Positions 28,044-36,306 of a stretch of DNA of 64,000 bases are shown here, one piece after another. The position numbers and the translations under genes are program-made. The notes below the pieces were generated by a model. That model was not told the origin of the DNA, made no database searches, and saw only the letters and a program-made list of their open reading frames with translations. Source of the stretch: Methylomonas fluvii (GTDB lineage Bacteria > Pseudomonadota > Gammaproteobacteria > Methylococcales > Methylomonadaceae). Positions within the stretch are counted from its first letter, which is position 1. The number at the start of each line of letters is the position of its first letter. The stretch is taken from the NCBI RefSeq assembly GCF_014850975.1, contig NZ_JACXST010000003.1, positions 682,001 to 746,000 on the forward strand, given 5' to 3'.

Positions 28044-28844
28044 TCAACCAAGACCTTCCGCGATTTGCCCTGCCCGTCGATACCAGTCGTTATTAGCCAA
28101 TTGCGCCATCTCTGCTTGATCAGGCAATACGGCTTTGTTTAGAAACTGTGCCGTAAATGGATGGTAGTTGCCGACACATATATCAAAAGCCAGTCGCGCC
28201 GAATTGCTTTGGTAATGGCCGCGATGCAACATTTGCGCATCGAACAATAACGCATCGCCCGGCTGCAAATCGATCAGCACGCTTCCTGGCAAATCTTCGT
28301 GTTTTCCATGACCATTCAATTCAAAGCGCACTTCGCGTTCCAGATGATTGTCCCAGCGGCGATGGCTGCCGGGTACTACGGCCATGCCGCACTCGGGTAA
28401 CAGCGGCACCCGCAGATGCAGTGCCAACAATTTGCCTTGCTCGCTTTGCTGCGCCTCGTCCGTGACCGTGCTGTATTGCAGATCCCGGTGCCAGTAAGGC
28501 AATTGCTCGCGGTCCAGCGGATTGAAAAACAATTGGCTATTATGAAAATACAGTTTGTCGCCGAATAAACCCGTCAGCCAACCGGTTATCGCTGGCTGGG
28601 TGATCCAAGCAAATAAAGCCAGACGTTCCGCGGCCTGTTCCTTGAAGTACCGGCTATCGGTCAGGCTGTGCATGTTCAACAGGCGATTGTCGCGGATTAA
28701 CGCGCCATTTTCCGCCGCCCATTGCCGATGTATTCGTTCGACCATGGACCGTAATTCCGCCATTGCTTCCCGGCAAAATAACTGCCTGGCGATTACATAG
28801 CCTTGAGTTTGGTAGGTATCGAGATCGGGTAAATTGTTGGTCAT
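28044..28844 (-). CDS. Phytanoyl-CoA dioxygenase (PhyH) family protein
   Basis: 266 residues from the ATG at 28844. It has the Fe(II)/2-oxoglutarate dioxygenase pattern: HxD in YWHRDLQ near residue 115, the distal His in DAQMLHRGHYQSNSARLAFDI near 213 and the Arg ten residues later. The N-terminus (YQTQGYVIARQLF) is typical of PhyH. The substrate is unknown; the family includes enzymes acting on lipids, antibiotics and compatible solutes. No partner genes flank it, since both sides are decayed sequence. Confidence 0.8.
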   Translation of the reverse strand: MTNNLPDLDTYQTQGYVIARQLFCREAMAELRSMVERIHRQWAAENGALIRDNRLLNMHSLTDSRYFKEQAAERLALFAWITQPAITGWLTGLFGDKLYFHNSQLFFNPLDREQLPYWHRDLQYSTVTDEAQQSEQGKLLALHLRVPLLPECGMAVVPGSHRRWDNHLEREVRFELNGHGKHEDLPGSVLIDLQPGDALLFDAQMLHRGHYQSNSARLAFDICVGNYHPFTAQFLNKAVLPDQAEMAQLANNDWYRRAGQIAEGLG

Positions 28845-29526
28845 GCGCGGCAATAGCCCTGGTCAAAGCCTACAGTATGAGGCTTAGGCCGGCTATGTGC
28901 CAACGCCCCTACTATTTTGGTCTGGCATCTCCGGGATACCAAAATTGGCTGTGACATTGCTCGCAGGCTTGAAATATACCCAGCGGCACCGCCGAAGTCT
29001 TTGGCGGCAACCCGCCGGGCTACAGGGACATCCACAAAGTGCTCGGCGGTAAGGCCCAAGCCTCGGTTCACACCGCTGCGTGCCTCGTCGGCACCTCCGC
29101 GGGATTGGGATGCACCGACGCACCACTCGGCGGCAACCACGAGGGGGTTTTGCGTGCCGACCGGACACTTGGTAACCGGCCCGCATGAATTCGACGGGAA
29201 ACTATACGATTGGCGTGCGAAAGGATTAGCCCGGCAATCCGGATGGTTTGACTGGCAAGGATATTTCCGAGTTGGCGCGCTGGGTTCTTAGGATCTGAAT
29301 GCGCGGCATGTCCGCAACTGAGCTGGCGACATCGACTAGACAGTTCAGGTACAAATCGGGCATCGATTCCGATACGATTCAACCAGTAAAAAGTGTCGGT
29401 CTTTGAGAGTAGCGAATTGTCACAACCGACCCGTTGCGGACAGCTCCCGATTTCTGGTGAACGACTAATTTAGCCCTTACAGTAGCCTATTGATCCCGGC
29501 AGTTTGTTCACAATTTTAAGGTGGCT
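28845..29526. other. 680-bp region of decayed or non-coding sequence
   Basis: Open frames exist on both strands (for example a plus-strand frame at about 28980-29190 reading GYRDIHKVLGG...), but none has a start site, length or motif that allows assignment. It lies between the dioxygenase gene and the REP/RAYT element and looks like gene debris. Confidence 0.45.
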
Positions 29527-29556
29527 GTAGGGCGGATAAGCGCAGCGTCATCCGCC
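29527..29556 (+). repeat. REP sequence, left flank of RAYT
   Basis: 30 bp starting GTAGGGCGGATAAGCG. It is an imperfect palindrome (GGCGGAT ... ATCCGCC) and is the inverted partner, with 2 mismatches, of 30134-30163 on the other side of the RAYT gene. Confidence 0.8.
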
Positions 29557-29576
29557 AAATCGGTTAAACTCTTTTC

Positions 29577-30123
29577 ATGCCAAACTATCGACGCAATCGC
29601 ATTCCCGGCGGCACCTATTTTTTCACCGTTAACCTACTCGAACGCAAATCGACGCTGTTGATCGAGCATATTGCCGCGTTGCGGGAAGCTGTGCGAACGG
29701 TTCGGGAGAAGCAGCCATTTTATGTGCCCTATGGGTATCGATGCCTGGGTAGTTTTGCCTGATCATATGCATGCGATTTGGACACTACCGGCCGGTGACG
29801 ATCTGTATTCCAACCGATGGCGGGCGATAAAAAAACCTTTTCGAAAGCAATCCCTAAAACCGAATATCGTTCAGCAACCAGAATAAAGCGCCATGAGCGT
29901 GGCATACGGCAACGTCGTTTTTGGGAGCAACCATTATCAATGATGCCGACTATGCAGCACATATGGATAATATTCATCATAATCCGGTCAAGCATGGTTG
30001 GGCGACAGCGGTTAAAGTTTGGCCGTATTCAAGTTTTCACCGCTTGGTCAAGATGGATGTTTATCTTTTAAATTGGGTAGGCTTAAATTTGGCATCATTC
30101 GAAGTCGGCGAACCGGATAATTG
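29577..30123 (+). pseudogene. REP-associated tyrosine transposase (RAYT), frameshifted
   Basis: The family sequence is spread over frames needing at least three shifts: MPNYRRNRIPGGTYFFTVNLLERKS, then IDAWVVLPDHMHAIWTLPAGD, then KAIPKTEYRSATRIKRHERGI, then ADYAAHMDNIHHNPVKHGW...WPYSSFHR. The catalytic HMH (HUH-type, in LPDHMHAIW) and a candidate Tyr (DYAAHM) are still visible. RAYTs move REP sequences. Flanking inverted REPs at 29527 and 30134 show that the unit was once complete. Shifts may be real decay or assembly errors. Confidence 0.85.
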
Positions 30124-30133
30124 ACGCATTATC

Positions 30134-30163
30134 GGCGGATGACGCTTTGCTTATCCGCCCTAC
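30134..30163 (-). repeat. REP sequence, right flank of RAYT
   Basis: Inverted copy of 29527-29556 with 2 mismatches in 30 bp, itself able to form a hairpin (GGCGGAT / ATCCGCC). Confidence 0.8.
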
Positions 30164-30202
30164 GGCCCTTGTTCGATGTAATTTACGGTTGCAGGTAAAT
30201 AT

Positions 30203-30937
30203 ATGAAATTTATTATTTGGCTAATAACGGTCTTACTTGCCCCTGTAGGCTGGACGGCGATTAATAATACCTCATTAAGAGGGGTTGCCTGGATTGCGTT
30301 ATTTATGCCTTTATTGTTAGGAGTATTTCTCTTAAACAATCAAGAAGAAAAGTCAAAAAAATTCCTCTGGGCGTTTGTATTTTTATTAGGCTTAGAAGCT
30401 TCTTTTCTACTTGTATATAGTTATATATTTGCTGGCATTTCATTGTTTTTTGTTGTTGTTAAAATATTAATCAATGACATTGATAACAAATCGATCAACA
30501 AATCAAGCGTCCCTCCTGTAAATGCATTGTTAATTTCAATACTTGCATTTTTTACTTTATGGGGAATGGGAAACTACATGGGGATTTGTTTTAAAGAGCT
30601 TCGTTATATTTCGGATGAACAAAAAATCAGAATCGCGGTCGCGGATTTTCTTAAAAACAGAAAAAATAATTTGACAAATCATGATGCTAAATCTGGCGAA
30701 TTTTATAAGGATGTTGATGATTTTCTTAGAATCAATAAGAATTGTTGCAGCGTTTCTGGGTCAGCTTTTTTTGGGGATGAATGGCTTGAATGGGCGAATC
30801 GGCTATGCGGAAATTTATCAGACTATGTTTATGTCTCTGAGCCTAATATGTACAAAGATAAACCTATGATTCCAGACAATAGTATTTATATTATTGCAGT
30901 TACAAATTGCGGAAATACCCGAAAACCTTCTAGCTGA
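30203..30937 (+). CDS. AT-rich hypothetical membrane protein
   Basis: 244 residues, with GCAGGTAAATAT before the ATG. About four hydrophobic segments fill the N-terminal half (residues ~3-20, 28-45, 52-90, 106-125). A soluble C-terminal half contains four Cys (for example NKNCCSVS and RLCGN) and many Asn/Lys/Asp. Base composition is far more AT-rich than any neighbour, so recent acquisition is likely. Not a family I recognise. A small ORF follows 46 bp later and was cut by an IS, so the two may have been an operon. Confidence 0.6.
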   Translation: MKFIIWLITVLLAPVGWTAINNTSLRGVAWIALFMPLLLGVFLLNNQEEKSKKFLWAFVFLLGLEASFLLVYSYIFAGISLFFVVVKILINDIDNKSINKSSVPPVNALLISILAFFTLWGMGNYMGICFKELRYISDEQKIRIAVADFLKNRKNNLTNHDAKSGEFYKDVDDFLRINKNCCSVSGSAFFGDEWLEWANRLCGNLSDYVYVSEPNMYKDKPMIPDNSIYIIAVTNCGNTRKPSS

Positions 30938-31032
30938 AGGATGTTCGTTGAATAGATTTTTTAATTTTAAATGGAAATAAAATATGAGCATTTTTACAAC
31001 TGCAGAAAAGCAAGTAACCTCGATGGAATCGA

Positions 31033-31042
31033 CGATTCGAAG
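31033..31042 (+). repeat. Target site duplication, left copy
   Basis: CGATTCGAAG directly before the IS left end; the same 10 bases are at 32452-32461 after the right end. IS256-family elements usually make 8-9 bp duplications, so 1-2 bases may match by chance. Confidence 0.8.
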
Positions 31043-32451
31043 AGTTATAACTAAATCTGGAGTACAGCCGGACTTGAAGAAAGGTGGCGCCCTCTGCTGA
31101 AATGAGATTGTCGAGATCGAATACCAGCAAAATGAGAGACGCCATGAGTAAAGATAATGCAAAAGAGTGGGATAGCGCTAGTGCGCTCAACGACCCTTTG
31201 ACAGATTTGTTGAAGATGGGCGCTAAGGCCTTGATCCAACAGGCCGTTAAGGCGGAGTTACAAGCGTTTCTGGGCGAATATGCCAAGGTGACCGATTTAC
31301 GGGGCCGACAAACGGTGGTGCGTAATGGCTATTTGCCGGAGCGGGAAATCGTGACGGGTGTGGGTAACGTGACGGTCAAAATCCCCAAGGTTCGAGATCG
31401 TTCTGGCGGCGGGGTCAAGTTCAACTCGTCGCTAGTGCCGCCGTATGTTCGCAAGGCCAAGCGGGTGGAAGCGGCATTGCCCTGGCTGTATTTGCGCGGT
31501 ATATCGACGGGTGACATGCAGGACGCCTTGTCGGTCCTGCTGGGCACAGAGGCGAAAGGCTTGTCGCCAGCGGTGGTCAGTCGTTTGAAAGCGCAATGGG
31601 CCGAGGATTATCAAGCCTAGCATCGGCGGGATTTGTCGAATCAGCGCTATGTGTATGTGTGGGCCGACGGTATTTATTCGACCCTGCGCGGCGAAGATGA
31701 CCGCTTGTGTCTGTTGGTGATCATTGGTGTCAATGAGCACGGTGAAAAGCGGCTTTTGGCGCTCTCGGATGGCTATCGAGAATCCAAGGCATCCTGGCTG
31801 AGCGTGTTGCAAGATTTGCAGACTCGCGGTTTACAGGACGCGCCGAAACTGGCCACCGGCGATGGGGCTCTGGGTTTCTGGGCGGCGGTGAATGAAACCT
31901 GGCCGCAGACACGGACGCAACGCTGCTGGGTGCATAAAACGGCGAATGTGCTGGCTGCATTACCGGATTCGATTCAGGCTAAAGCCAAGGCTGGCTTGAA
32001 AAATATCTGGCTGGCAGAAACCAAAGACCATGCCAGCAAAGCCTTTGACAGCTTCCGGCGTGACTTTGAGGCCAAATACCCCAAAGCGGTCAATATTCTG
32101 GAAAAAGACCGTGAATCGTTACTGGCGTTTTACGATTTTCCCGCTGAACACTGGGTACACATCCGCACCACCAATCCGATCGAATCGAGCTTTGCGACCA
32201 TTCGCCATCGGACAACGCGGACCAAGAACTGCGTGTCACGGCATTCGCTGCTAGGCCTAGTGTTCCAGTTGGCACTGACCGCCGAAAAAAGTTGGCGCAA
32301 GATACGCGGATTTAAACAACTACCGGATGTGATCAACGGCATTCGATTTCAGGATGGCATTGCTGTCATTACTGAGTCGGATAAAGCCGCAGAAAATCAG
32401 CAGATCGCCGCCTGATTCAATTTGCCTATACACCAGATTTGACTATTTCTC
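31043..32451 (+). mobile_element. IS256-family insertion sequence
   Basis: About 1.41 kb, bounded by imperfect terminal inverted repeats that share AAATCTGGNGTA (left 31043-31069, right 32424-32450) and by the CGATTCGAAG target duplication. It carries one transposase gene. The intact ends and duplication show a simple, fairly recent insertion. Confidence 0.9.
31144..32415 (+). pseudogene. IS256-family transposase with an amber codon
   Basis: The frame runs 31144-32415 (about 423 codons) and is interrupted only by TAG at 31618-31620. Family motifs surround it: NGYLPEREIVTGVGNVTVKIPKVRDR, then DYQA-stop-HRRDLSNQRYVYVWADGIY with the first catalytic Asp, GDGALGFW, and TTNPIESSFATIRHRT with the catalytic Glu. 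The stop replaces the conserved Trp of the YxxWxxRDL motif. As written the transposase cannot be made in one piece, so the copy is not self-mobile. Confidence 0.9.
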
Positions 32452-32687
32452 CGATTCGAAGGCCAACACCCTTACAATTTGCCGAAGTTAGTCTTGTGAC
32501 GGATGGCCGACACCTTCGATTTCGCTAACGCTGCATCAAGGCTACGCAAGACCTGCCCCAATCGTGCAATCTCAAACCGCCTCAGGCGGCTATCCATTCC
32601 ACTGCGGTCATTGAAGCCGAAGTGCGATGGTCAGCAAACTCTACCTCGTCGTCCCTGAAAAAGCCGATATTTTCCGAACACCAGCAT

Positions 32688-34034
32688 TCAGGCCGACAAT
32701 AAAAACGGCGCGCTCAATGGCCGCGCCAAAATCCGACATGGCGGTCTCCAAAAATGAGGCAAAAAAATCCTCAACTGCCTGAGGATCATACGGATATTGT
32801 GACCAGCACCGCATAAGATGGCATGCATGGCATCGCCCAGTTCGCCTTTCAGGTAATTGCGGCCCAGCAATCCGTCGTTTTTGAGGTGCCCGATGACGGG
32901 TTCGATGGCATTGCGGCGTTTGAGGGCGCGTTTGAGTCGCCGGGTGTTTATTCCTCTCTTTTGCCGGGCTTTGTAAATGGTCACGTTCGGGACCTCGACA
33001 CCACGGTATCCTAAATCCACAAAAGCTTCTTTTGCGCGTGTACCGCTTAGAATCTCCGCCTGTTCCAGACACGATTCCAGGGTGTGTCCATCGTAGGGAT
33101 TACCGGAAAAGCTGCGGGCGCCGAGCACAAAATTACTTTTGTTGGTGACGGTGATGCCCACTTTGACGCCGAATTCATACTTCTTGTGGACTTTGCCTTT
33201 GGAAATGCATTCGACTTCCGTGGCGTGGAAACTGTACAGCTTGTTTTTATCCTGGGGTTGTTGGTTCAAAATCCGTTGGGTTTTCTCTAGCGTCTCTTTA
33301 AAAGCCAATTTGACTGCATCGGATTGATCCGTCAATTGGCGCTCGATATCTCGGTAAACCCGACCCACCAAAGTTTTGAGCTGTTTGAGCATTTTGCGTT
33401 TGCGCTTCATTTGCTTGGCATGACTGTACCGGTTCGCCATCATCAGCAAATAGGGGGCTTTGCGGTTGTAGTTCTGCCGTAGTGTAATCTCATGCTGCTC
33501 AGCCAGACGTACCATGTGCTGGCGACAGCGTTCATACAATTTTCCATCGGTCGGATACGTGATGGCTTTCTCTTGCACCGTGCTATCAACCGTCACCGAT
33601 TCAAAATCCTGTTTCTTCACGGTCTTGCTGGCTACGCCAGCCTGGATCGTCACCGATAACATCCACTCGCAACCTTCTTCTCCGATCCGTTTTCGCCAAT
33701 AGGTCAGTGACGTGGGGTGGCAAGGTATCTGGTGTTGGAAATACTCTTCGCCACAAAAATATTGCCAATAGGGATTTTCAAGCCACTGTGCCACGACCGC
33801 TTCGTCCGAGCGTGCAAACGCATGTTTGAGGTAATGAAGCCCGGCAATAAGACGCGTTGGCAACGCCGGAGCGCCTTGGTTCTCGGTAAAAAATTCACCG
33901 AACGCATCATCCAGTACTTTCCAATCGATCAAATTTGCCAGTTGGTAAAGCTCATGCTTCGGATTCAACAGGTCGGCCAGTGGTGTGTTGAATAGATCGA
34001 TTTGGCCGCTACTTTCTTGGGATTTTGGCTTCAT
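32688..34034 (-). CDS. IS5-type DDE transposase
   Basis: 448 residues. The N-terminal DUF772-like domain (PTRLIAGLHYLKHAFARSDE, NPYWQYFCGEEYFQH) is followed by the DDE core: VTVDSTVQEKAITYPTD with the first Asp, FVDLGYRG with the second, and RRNAIEPVIGHLKNDG with the Glu. The internal Lys/Arg-rich linker is long. The frame is open from end to end. The final ~25 residues (HFWRPPCRILARP...) look unlike the family, and an overlapping frame after a T-run could be the original C-terminus. Confidence 0.9.
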   Translation of the reverse strand: MKPKSQESSGQIDLFNTPLADLLNPKHELYQLANLIDWKVLDDAFGEFFTENQGAPALPTRLIAGLHYLKHAFARSDEAVVAQWLENPYWQYFCGEEYFQHQIPCHPTSLTYWRKRIGEEGCEWMLSVTIQAGVASKTVKKQDFESVTVDSTVQEKAITYPTDGKLYERCRQHMVRLAEQHEITLRQNYNRKAPYLLMMANRYSHAKQMKRKRKMLKQLKTLVGRVYRDIERQLTDQSDAVKLAFKETLEKTQRILNQQPQDKNKLYSFHATEVECISKGKVHKKYEFGVKVGITVTNKSNFVLGARSFSGNPYDGHTLESCLEQAEILSGTRAKEAFVDLGYRGVEVPNVTIYKARQKRGINTRRLKRALKRRNAIEPVIGHLKNDGLLGRNYLKGELGDAMHAILCGAGHNIRMILRQLRIFLPHFWRPPCRILARPLSAPFLLSA

Positions 34035-34047
34035 TTTCGATAAAAAT

Positions 34048-34086
34048 TTGCAAGAAATTAATATCTATTTTACTAATTTCTTGCAA
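34048..34086 (-). promoter_or_regulatory. Perfect inverted repeat before the IS5 transposase start
   Basis: TTGCAAGAAATTA (34048-34060) and TAATTTCTTGCAA (34074-34086) with a 13-nt spacer, 14 bp before the transposase ATG and within the IS. It could be a transposase-binding site, or a hairpin that blocks read-in transcription and translation. Confidence 0.6.
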
Positions 34087-34153
34087 TTATTGCCCGTCTT
34101 TTTCTTCAATTATTTATTGTGTTTCAATGCTTTAGCCGTGAATTTGTGGCTTT

Positions 34154-34309
34154 TCAGGGGCGACTAAATGGATGTTTTTGTTTAACCATACGGAAGGATT
34201 CTCGCAAAATCTCAATATGATCCGTCAGTAGTGTTTGGCCTCTATCCGCCAGATTTACCGTAAAAAAGTAAGTGCCACCTTGGACTCGATGGCGGCGGTA
34301 TTCAGTCAT
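34154..34309 (-). pseudogene. N-terminal stub of a second RAYT
   Basis: 51 codons from the ATG at 34309: MTEYRRHRVQGGTYFFTVNL..., close to the RAYT N-terminus at 29577. The frame runs into the IS5 terminal repeat after KQKHPF, so the IS insertion or an associated deletion removed the rest. A REP-like hairpin lies just upstream at 34343. Confidence 0.75.
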
Positions 34310-34342
34310 TTATCTTTTTTTTCAGGGTACGTTTGAAGTTAG

Positions 34343-34376
34343 CGATGGGTTTCGCTGACGCTCTACCCATCCTACG
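34343..34376 (-). repeat. REP-like hairpin beside the RAYT stub
   Basis: GATGGGT ... ACCCATC arms around TTCGCTGACGCTCT, the typical REP layout, with a different core from the REPs at 29.5-30.2 kb. Confidence 0.55.
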
Positions 34377-34589
34377 AAGCCCATTGAGTTTAGCCCAAGC
34401 TTAGTTCAGCGAGCCATCCCGCTAAATTGTTTACCATACACCAGATCAACAATATCAGTATCTCCAGCAACACTTTTTCTCTAATCCGGCGTAATAAAAC
34501 CAGGCTTTGCAAGGCTTATAAACATGGCATAAATAGTGATACGACATTATCGGCATCACGCCTGTTTAATTCTTGAGAGTGAGTGGTTT

Positions 34590-34787
34590 ATGTTTCGCAC
34601 CGAACGATTTTTGTCTGTAGTTAATCCTGGCACAGGCTTACCCGCCTGGTATTTTTTGACTCGGGAAGGCCGTAAAGGGCCTTTTTCCTCTAAAACCAAT
34701 GCTCAGGTGGCGCTGAACCACTACATCGATAGCTGTGCTCGACAGGGACTTGCTAGCCGGCGCACGCGTTTGTTGGCCAATGGCTGA
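34590..34787 (+). CDS. Small conserved hypothetical protein
   Basis: 65 residues from the ATG at 34590, with GAGAGTGAGTGG upstream. Sequence MFRTERFLSVVNPGTGLPAWYFLTREGRKGPFSSKTNAQVAL... has a compact, one-domain character typical of small conserved gammaproteobacterial proteins. No cofactor or membrane motif. It converges on the glycosyltransferase gene with 7 bp between stops. Confidence 0.6.
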   Translation: MFRTERFLSVVNPGTGLPAWYFLTREGRKGPFSSKTNAQVALNHYIDSCARQGLASRRTRLLANG

Positions 34788-34794
34788 GCGTTTA

Positions 34795-35889
34795 TCAGTT
34801 TTGCCCGGTTACTTGACCCGATAAAAACGCGCGGATTTTGGCGCAACTTGCCTCCCATGTGGAATGGCCAGCGTAGGCTTGCAAGGCGTTGGCGCCCAAT
34901 CGATCCAGCAGCCGCCGATCATGATGCAGGGAGTGTAATAAATTGGCTAACGCGCCATGATTTTCGGGTTCGATCAAATAGCCGTTTTCCGCTTCGCGAA
35001 TAATCTCCCAAGCCGCGCCCGCCGTGGTGCCGATCACCGGCAAGCCAAATTGCTGGGCTTCCACATAAACAATGCCGTAGCTTTCGTAAGCGGACGGCAT
35101 GACTAATAGCTGATGTTGCCGGTATAAATCAGCCAACGCTTCACTTTGCACGGAGCCGAGAAAGGACACTTTTTGGGTCAATCCGGCATCTTGAAGCAGG
35201 GTTTTGATATACACGACATAACCCGGCTCCATATCCAGCCGCCCGGCCACGCTGAGCTGATAGTCCTGTGCGGGCAGTTGACCAAGGGCTTTGAGCAGCA
35301 CATGCAAACCCTTGCGACGGATGACGTTGCCCACCAGCAATATCCTTAACGGTCCTGGCCCCAGCGCGCGGTTTAAGATACCTGCACGATCAACATTTAC
35401 TTCGGCAAAGTTGTCGCCGGCCGGCACCGCAATACAGTGCGGCGGCAATTCGCCGGTAAGTAGCTGTTGGATTTGGCTTAGCGTGGTCCGGCTGTTGGCG
35501 ATGATGCCGTCCAGCGATTGCAAATAGCAGCGTTCGACAATCCGGTATAACCAAGCGATGTGCCAAGGTGCTTGGTCCATGCTGGCCAGCAGATGCACCA
35601 GGGCGATTATCGGGATGTTAAGTTGTTTGCTAATCCGCCGATTCAAATAAAACACCGCCGGATGCACCATGGCGTCTTGGATCAGAATATCCGGCTTGGC
35701 GGCGGCAATTTTCTCCAGTAAATCGCCGGTAATATTTTCCGCCAACAGACGCCGATAACTGCATGGCGGCAGGCTGATGATGCTGACCTGATCGCCCCTA
35801 CTTCGCAGGTAAGCCACCAACTTGCGGTTATACAAATAACCGCCGCTGACGCTATCCATATCGCCAACGGTCAACAGACCAACATGCAC
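34795..35889 (-). CDS. GT4-type glycosyltransferase
   Basis: 364 residues. The N-terminal Rossmann half starts MHVGLLTVGDMDSVSGGYLYNRKL. The C-terminal half has RILLVGNVIRRKGLHVLLKAL, LAVMPSAYES-like donor-site sequence (LLVMPSAYESYGIVYVEAQQFGLPVIGT) and a downstream Glu-rich site, as in retaining GT4 enzymes using nucleotide sugars. It is the last gene of the 38.7-34.8 kb operon, 12 bp after the PTPS-like gene. In that setting the acceptor may be a pterin- or pyrimidine-type product and not a polysaccharide; this is inference. Confidence 0.85.
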   Translation of the reverse strand: MHVGLLTVGDMDSVSGGYLYNRKLVAYLRSRGDQVSIISLPPCSYRRLLAENITGDLLEKIAAAKPDILIQDAMVHPAVFYLNRRISKQLNIPIIALVHLLASMDQAPWHIAWLYRIVERCYLQSLDGIIANSRTTLSQIQQLLTGELPPHCIAVPAGDNFAEVNVDRAGILNRALGPGPLRILLVGNVIRRKGLHVLLKALGQLPAQDYQLSVAGRLDMEPGYVVYIKTLLQDAGLTQKVSFLGSVQSEALADLYRQHQLLVMPSAYESYGIVYVEAQQFGLPVIGTTAGAAWEIIREAENGYLIEPENHGALANLLHSLHHDRRLLDRLGANALQAYAGHSTWEASCAKIRAFLSGQVTGQN

Positions 35890-35901
35890 GGGATTTACCG
35901 G

Positions 35902-36279
35902 TTAGAACGCCAAACGGTAAGCCGCCCAGCAGGTGGAATTTTCCCAGAGTTTTACCCGCAATCTGCCGGTGCCGGGCGGATTAATGGCTGCGGCGATTTT
36001 TTCGCAGATGATGCGGCTGAAGTGCTCGATGCTGGGATTTAAACCGGCAAATTCCGGTTTATCGTTGAGCATTTGATCGCGGAAGCCGGCGACTACAGCA
36101 TCCAAAGCCGCTTCGATGGCAACGATGTCCACCAGATAGCCGTGCCGGTCGAGTTGCTCGCCATCGATACGCACTTCGGCCACGTAATGGTGGGCATGCG
36201 GCTGGTTTTCGCTGCCCCAGTCGCCGCCGATTAAATAATGGTTGGCGATAAAGTCTCGGCTGACGGCTACGCTGTACAT
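35902..36279 (-). CDS. 6-pyruvoyl-tetrahydropterin synthase family protein, PTPS-III-like
   Basis: 125 residues. Zinc His residues are present in HYLIGGDWGSENQPHAHHY (residues ~14-32), and the conserved Glu in PSIEHFSRIICEKI. The usual catalytic Cys of CxxxHGH is replaced by Glu (ENQPHAH). Glu at this place marks PTPS-III proteins, which cleave dihydroneopterin triphosphate to a 6-hydroxymethylpterin, unlike QueD of the queuosine pathway. So a QueD label would probably be wrong. It lies between an MDR dehydrogenase and a glycosyltransferase in a tight operon headed by ribA. Confidence 0.8.
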   Translation of the reverse strand: MYSVAVSRDFIANHYLIGGDWGSENQPHAHHYVAEVRIDGEQLDRHGYLVDIVAIEAALDAVVAGFRDQMLNDKPEFAGLNPSIEHFSRIICEKIAAAINPPGTGRLRVKLWENSTCWAAYRLAF

Positions 36280-36306
36280 GTGGGCTTTCCTAAATGGATA
36301 CGGGTT

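Larger units (their letters stand above)
30984..32528 (+). pseudogene. Small ORF interrupted by the IS256-family element
   Basis: The frame MSIFTTAEKQVTSMESTIR runs into the IS at 31043. Removing the IS and one 10-bp target copy joins it, in frame, to 32462-32528 (RPTPLQFAEVSL...RHLRFR, stop TAA), giving about 41 codons. AAATGGAAATAA lies before the ATG. The restored frame supports a real small gene behind the membrane protein; function unknown. Confidence 0.55.
32652..34160 (-). mobile_element. IS5-superfamily insertion sequence
   Basis: About 1.5 kb around the transposase gene. Candidate terminal inverted repeats: CCCTGAAAAAGCC on the plus strand from about 32653 and CCCTGAAAAGCC on the minus strand from about 34159. 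No clear target duplication was found. Its right end cuts a RAYT-like frame. Confidence 0.7.

Noticed and set aside
28945-29300. Possible RtcB-like or other enzyme fragment
   Set aside because: A short GYRDIHKVL-like stretch is suggestive, but the rest does not fit and there is no start or length to support it.
24311-31620. TAG read as tryptophan by a changed genetic code
   Set aside because: Real genes in the window end normally with TAG just before the next gene, for example the gp48-like gene at 42725, GemA at 58261 and the gene ending at 59458. Recoding would run them into their neighbours.
32641-33072. Alternative C-terminus of the IS5 transposase in another frame
   Set aside because: The overlapping frame after a T-run looks protein-like, but I cannot tell a real shift from chance without an alignment, so it is only mentioned in the gene entry.
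35902-36279. QueD (queuosine pathway) label for the PTPS-like gene
   Set aside because: The catalytic Cys of QueD is replaced by Glu and no other queuosine gene is near.
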